Below, piece by piece: positions 56,100 through 64,000 of a stretch of DNA of 64,000 bases (position 1 is its first letter; each line of letters starts with the position of its first letter). The position numbers and the translations under genes were made by a program. A model generated the notes under the pieces. The model was not told where the DNA came from. It saw only the letters and a list, made by a program, of their open reading frames with translations, and made no database searches. Source of the stretch: Coturnix japonica (Eukaryota > Chordata > Aves > Galliformes > Phasianidae); contig NC_029532.1 in assembly GCF_001577835.2 (NCBI RefSeq), positions 5,356,512 through 5,420,511 of the forward strand, in the 5' to 3' direction.

Positions 56100-57131
56100 T
56101 GAGGGTTGCAATCAGTGGGTTGCGAATGATCATTACCCGCCTTCTCTTATCCAAAGGGTTGGATAGAACAGCATAGAAGGCAGCAAAGAACACATTATTT
56201 CCCTTAGAACAGTTTCCCTTGGCTGTTAAGCTAGCCATCTGTTTGCCTCCTTTAAGCATAGACCCACAGCTGCACATACTGGTGCTCCTACACTGAATGG
56301 GCTAAGCTAGGCTATTTCTGGCTTTAAGCCTAGCTTAGGAATGCAGATATCTGACTTGGAAATAGCTGTAAATCATTAGTGCCTAGCCTTAATTACTGCA
56401 TGGATTTAATAAAGGCATGTTTGTGTAGTTGTGACACTTAAAAGAACTAAGCAAATCAGGACCTTTATAGGTTTGTAATGTCTCTTTTATGACAAGACCA
56501 GACAGTGAAGGCACACTAAAGGAGTGGAAGAAGTATCTAACCCTACTCCAGCTCTTTGCTGACTGTTGGCTTTGGTCTTGTGGCATTCTTGTCAGCCCAA
56601 GCTGAGGCAGCTCTTAGTTATTTCTGCCAGCCCCGATAATGTTGTAAAGCTACACACTCTCTTTAGTCAAACTGGAGTCTGCAGTTGTTCCATTTAATTC
56701 AGATCTGTCCCCTTGTTAAGTTGTAAGATATGCAACAAATCACAAGGCAAATACTAACAGGCCTGTTTTATTTATCCTGATGGAACTGCAGTGCCCCCAT
56801 CTTGGCTTCAGGAACGACTGCTAGGTGAAAAATAGGGATTGATCAAATCCCTTGCCCTGATTTGTTTAGACTGAATATAGAAAATACAGCAGTGGAGAAG
56901 AAAAGGTTTTGTAGCTTGTGACCAAACTACCCAAATACAATAGAAAAATGCATCCTTCAGATGATCACAAAGCTGTTGTAAGTAAGTGTGTCAACACCCA
57001 CCATTAATCCTGATGTTCAAACTGCTGCCAGCATCAGCTGTTACGTCCCATGCCCTGAGACTGAGCTCTTCAGGATTGATCTGGCTGCAGTCTTGTCTGT
57101 ATTACAGGAGAGCAGGAATGAATCCTTCCCC
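56100..57131. other. RPL7A-SURF1 convergent interval, SURF1 3' UTR
   Basis: No exons were seen. A minus-strand AATAAA at 56767-56772 lies about 360 nt after the SURF1 stop and is the best candidate for its 3' end. The rest (56100-56760) shows nothing I can name. Confidence 0.5.
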
Positions 57132-59518
57132 TCATACAGGTACTTTTCGTATGAATTTTCTGTACCACAAGAAGGAAGTTGCAGCACACAGGCCGTACCT
57201 GTGACAAGGAGTGAGAAAATACATCATCCAAACATATACAAACAGTTTGCAGCTGAAGATCTCATCAATCCCCCTGATACGGGAGCAAGAATGCTGGGGG
57301 GAAAATTATTTCCCTGCTTTCAGTGGATTCAACAGAAAGCATTTTAAGGCTTCATGTTCAGAAAACAAAGGTCAGACGCTGCTGCCTGGGTAGCTTACCA
57401 GGTAATGATGTACTGCATGTGCTCGTTTCTCAGGCTCACTCTTGTCTGGCCTCCAATGGGACCTCCTGGGACTGTGCTTCCTGTAGGTACAGCACAGCGT
57501 CAGATGTTTGGTCTGCAAAGCCCTGAGCTGCCCATGCTCTGCCAAGTGAGCAGCTCGGTGTGATGTAGGTCACAAAGATTGCCCGCTTCTCTGGGCAGCG
57601 GTGTTCCCAAGTTAGCAGCAAAGCCAGCAGCTGTACCTTCAAAACCCTGTACAGTGAACTTAGTACAATACCTCTCAAAAAGCCTTAGGAGAAATACATG
57701 ATGGGGAAAAGGGGGAGACTGTCATCAGTTGGTTGTGGATTTGGGTTTCTCTGTGACTTACTGAAATCTGCATCAATGAAGATGGGCTCAGCACCGGTCA
57801 CCTTTGCCATGGCCTCCAGGTCACGGTAGTGCCAGCGGTTTTTTTCAGCGTTATTTTCAGGCACAAAAGGTTTCCTTTTTTCTGATAACCTCACCACCCC
57901 CGTGAGATCGATTTCTTCTTCAATCTGAAACAAGAAGAAAAAAAGGAATCTCTTGGGATTCATTTCTTAACATACCAGGACCTGGTAGTACATCACCTGC
58001 AGGTCTGGTTACAAGTCAGCCAGCAGGTTGTGCTGTACAGTGCTGTAATACAGCAGGGAAAAAGGCAGATGCCTTATTTCCTTAATCAAAGGCTTCGAGA
58101 AAAGGCACCTCTAAGAAGCGCAGTGACTCAGGAAGCTGAATGTGTCTGCTGCCTGTCTTTGTTTGTTAGAAGTGGGCAAGAGGTTAGAAAGTAACATGCA
58201 AGGTTTCCCTGTATCCCTCTTACCTGTCCCTTCAGCCTGGTCTCTGGTTTCAGTTTCTTTTTGGGCACGAATCCTCTGTTGACTAAAATCGTGACCCTAG
58301 AGTTACATAAACAGGAGAAAAACGCCTTGTGAATTAAAGAAAATTCGTGCTGCTGTCTACAGCTATGAGGAATTGCAAATACAATTTGGAATCAAGACTC
58401 AAGCACCTAAGAGACAGATGCATTTTAAGGGAGAGCCTTAACTCACCCTAGATCCGTGCAGTAGAAAGGAGTAATGACGTTTGCTCCATTTTCTGCATGG
58501 GATGTCAGCCTTCCAGCTTCTCTGGCTTCTCGCTCAGGGTCCACAAGTGACCGTGGTAAAATGTAGAGCTCCTTGGAGTGATCAAAATGCCCTCGGACCT
58601 TTACAGGCCTGTACTCCAATTCCTTCAACTCCATAGGGCTGCAGAGAGCAAGATGAAATGAAAATCACACCTGTGATAGGCAAATTACATGGGTGGATTT
58701 CACTATGGAATTCTCAGCTTCCTTACTCTAATGTCAGAGGGATGGGCTCTGATGAAAGTCTAGATGCCAGCTGTGCGATCAAATCTAGTTTCCATTTTCG
58801 ACGCTGAATCTAGAAGTACACAAACAACAGTAATTCCTGTTCTTTACCCTGCCTATGGTACGATCTATATCAAACAGACAAAGCTTGAAACCTTACAGCC
58901 CCAAAGTGCTCATCTCTGATGAATGAAATACATGCTGATACCTGCCATGTGCCGAGACAGAATGCAGTCAGGGGCACGAGGAGGAGGCCCCACTTCAGCC
59001 AGATGTCCTCACTAGATGCACCGGTGGCTGCTGTGGAGCTTCGTGGGCTGCAGAGCCTCAGGCAAACATCTGCAGAGAGCCAGAATGAGGCAGCGGACAG
59101 GAACAGGAGGAGAGGTGCTAAATTCCTTAGGAAACATCATACTGGTGTGAGGCTGAAAGCGACAGAACCCCACACAGATCTCTGCTCACCTCTCTGCTGG
59201 GTCACTGCAGAACCCACTTTGGTTCGGGGCAATCCAAACAACGTCCTTCTGAGCAAGCAAAGCGATACCTAAGGGAGCAATACAACATCCAATGCTGTAA
59301 TTTGCCTTTATATAAATGTTGGGCGAGCGCCTTCACTTCTTTCTTCATCACTCGGTGCCCAGCGGGGCCCTTCCCATCCCCTTCAGAGCCCTCACAGACC
59401 CTGTCTGCCCCCCTCAGAGCCCACCCCGGCCCTGCCCGCTGCCCTCAGCTCTCACCCGGGCCCTTCGCTCCCTCAGCAGCCTTGGCCCCGCTCGCAGCAT
59501 CAGCCCCCACGTCGCCAT
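57132..59518 (-). CDS. SURF1: SURF1, cytochrome c oxidase assembly factor
   Basis: SURF1 is an inner mitochondrial membrane protein that helps build complex IV (COX1 maturation); human loss causes Leigh syndrome. Nine coding exons join in phase: 59456-59518, 59190-59268, 58942-59069, 58727-58809, 58447-58638, 58224-58296, 57762-57924, 57399-57480 and 57132-57198, giving 309 aa (human 300). The N-terminal 60 residues are Arg- and Leu-rich with few acids, like a mitochondrial presequence. TM1 is about residues 74-90 ([14 protein letters not shown]) and TM2 is near the C-terminus ([11 protein letters not shown]). Conserved SURF1-family words include [51 protein letters not shown] and [10 protein letters not shown]. 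The start lies 159 bp from the SURF2 ATG. Confidence 0.96.
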
Positions 59519-59677
59519 GAAGCAACACCGCCACCCCCCCACCACCCAGGCTGTCCCCTCCCCTCTAGCTCCCCCTCTCTATGGTACCGGAACCCGTACC
59601 GGAAGTGAGGCGGCTCCTGTCTGTCAGCGCCTCTCTATGGTCAGATCGGTCCTTGCGGTTGTCAGCTCGGCGTGGCC
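59519..59677. promoter_or_regulatory. bidirectional promoter SURF1/SURF2
   Basis: There are 159 bp between divergent start codons. ACCGGAAGTG at 59598-59607 is an ETS-type site and a second ACCGGAAC lies just upstream. GGCCATGGCC around the SURF2 ATG holds a YY1-like core. The mammalian SURF1/SURF2 promoter is known to use ETS and YY1 sites. There is no TATA box. Confidence 0.7.
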
Positions 59678-62274
<2,597 letters not shown>

Positions 62275-62583
62275 ATTTTTTATGATAAAAATGCAGCGTG
62301 AAGCTTCTTGTGAAACAGTTCCAGATGGTGCACAAGACCAAAGCGTTCACCTGTAAACCCTGCTGCCCATAGCAGTTAGTTGGTACAGCAGGGAGGAGTA
62401 GCAAGGGGGAATTAAACTGTGTGTTAACGCTGTCTCTCCATCCACTACTAACAAAACAAGAACTACCACTACAGTAACATAAAGGCAAAGCCACTGCTTG
62501 GAACTGTTTATGAAGAGAAAAAGCACACATGTTTAAGGGTCACTAGTCATACACTTCAAGTGGATACAAAGATGCCATTTGTT

Positions 62584-64000
62584 TTTATTTTGATTGTTTC
62601 AAAAATCAAAACATTTTCAAACACAACTAAGGTACAAAATACAGCATAAAATGAGAATTTATACTTATTTTTTTTTCCACATAGAAAGCAAAAATATATT
62701 CAGAATGAATTCCAGAACGCTTTGCAGAGCCAATTGATAGCTGACATCCTGTTTCTCAGCCATTGGGGGAGGTCACTGTATTTTAGGGAGATGTGTGAAT
62801 ACAGCAGTGTATGTAAGATACCAGAATCTTCTGTACCAGGACTCACAGCTCTTAAGTCCACATATTGTGCTGCCTAGAAATACCTTATAATGCCCTCCAC
62901 CTTACCGTGCCTCTTCAGGCAGTAACAGTTCCCTTTTCTGGGGTCTTTCATTAGAAGTTGAACTCTATTTTCACAGAGGCAACTGGTCAGTATTCCAGAC
63001 TAGTCCATCATCCAGCTCCTTAGTTAGACAGGACACAGAGAACAAGCTGAGGAAGATAACTTAGGGCTACCTACAGAAATGGTTTCTACCGTTCAATTTA
63101 TAAATACTACAAACACCAACAGCAGTTGAGAGATTTGAGAATGGCTGCCTTGATGTAGTCTATCAGTTCTAAGACCTGCAGTGAAACTGAGCAAAGAACA
63201 TCCTGTGCTGCACATCAGGAATTGAAAGGACTAGTTTGGTTTGCTATGAAGAGACAGGCACAATAAACACTTGAGGTAAAAACCTCTCCTGCAAAACCTA
63301 TTTAGAAAGAAGCCTCCTAAGTGACCTGAACTTCAATGCTGGCTTCCTCTCATCTACCCCCACATACTCATCTTTCTCCTCCCCTTCATCAGCAGCACAT
63401 CCTGCTGTTACATGGGATGCTTTTCCCTTAGGATGATGGAATCGCTGCTTTAACACTTAGCAACACTCTTCTATTTGCCATTTGCTCTATTTAGCCTAGT
63501 TTTCTCAACCAATAAATAACCATTCAGGAGAACTGTCCAAGCCAGTATCCTTACCAGGTAATCCAGGTAATTAGTTCCTGCTGGAGATGGTTCAGCTCAA
63601 TTGCTCCTTGAACAAATAGTAGAGCAGCTTTCTCAAGGGAGACGAGAAGAAATCAAGGTAATGTTAGCAAGTTGGTAGGGCTCATGCTCTAAAAATCTAG
63701 GGTGCTTTCATGATCTAATGAAACAGGTTTATCTACCAGCAGAGGACAAAATGCCTCCTCTAAGCAGCATTCACTAAGCATGTTCATGGCACAGAGGCTG
63801 TGGCACTGAGGTAAAAAACAGAGCCTTGCTCTCTCCTCTCTTTTAAGCTGAGGAGTTCCTTCCTCTGAACATGAAAGTTACGCTCCTGACTGCTTATTCT
63901 CTCTGCAGGCTTTGCACTTGCATTCTTCAACTATAACTGCCTGTAATGCACAGTTGAGAACTGGGACTATTGCAGCACACAGCTGACTTCCATGCTCGTT
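62584..64000 (-). other. SURF4: probable SURF4 3' UTR
   Basis: No coding exon was found on either strand. In mammals SURF4 lies here, convergent with SURF2, with a long 3' UTR and 3' ends close to or overlapping SURF2. A minus-strand AATAAA at 62584-62589 would end such a transcript about 310 bp from the SURF2 stop codon. The call rests on synteny and the poly(A) signal only. Confidence 0.4.

Overview
The window looks like avian nuclear DNA, most likely chicken or another galliform bird. It carries many decayed CR1 LINE fragments, compact intron-containing genes and CpG-island promoters. It also holds the vertebrate surfeit locus in its conserved order and orientation. Gene names come from recalled similarity to human proteins; no database search was run. 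Splice sites were read by hand and checked for an unbroken reading phase across every junction.

Layout. From 1 to about 16.3 kb lies GC-rich, minus-strand sequence that I read as the 5' part of RALGDS, with two alternative phase-0 first coding exons (6933-7028 and 15897-15917); the body of the gene would lie left of the window. From 20.3 to 25.3 kb is a complete six-exon GT6 glycosyltransferase on the minus strand, GBGT1 (Forssman synthase), 343 aa. From 26.75 to 43.26 kb is a long minus-strand coiled-coil gene, CCDC180; 36 exons were located in continuous phase, and one 5' exon was not found. It occupies the place where mammals have OBP2/ABO.

From 43.5 kb the surfeit cluster follows: SURF6 (minus), MED22/SURF5 (minus, two 3' ends), RPL7A/SURF3 (plus, with three intronic C/D snoRNAs), SURF1 (minus), SURF2 (plus), and at the right edge probably the 3' UTR of SURF4 (minus). 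MED22/RPL7A and SURF1/SURF2 are divergent pairs whose start codons are only 114 and 159 bp apart.

How the genes relate. The cluster is mostly housekeeping: ribosome production (SURF6, RPL7A, its snoRNAs, probably SURF2), transcription (MED22) and cytochrome c oxidase assembly (SURF1). GBGT1 and CCDC180 are tissue-type genes, for glycolipid synthesis and cilia or sperm. Repeats are old CR1 pieces, simple repeats and one tRNA-Gly fossil. I saw no CRISPR arrays and no retroviral or Polinton-like element.
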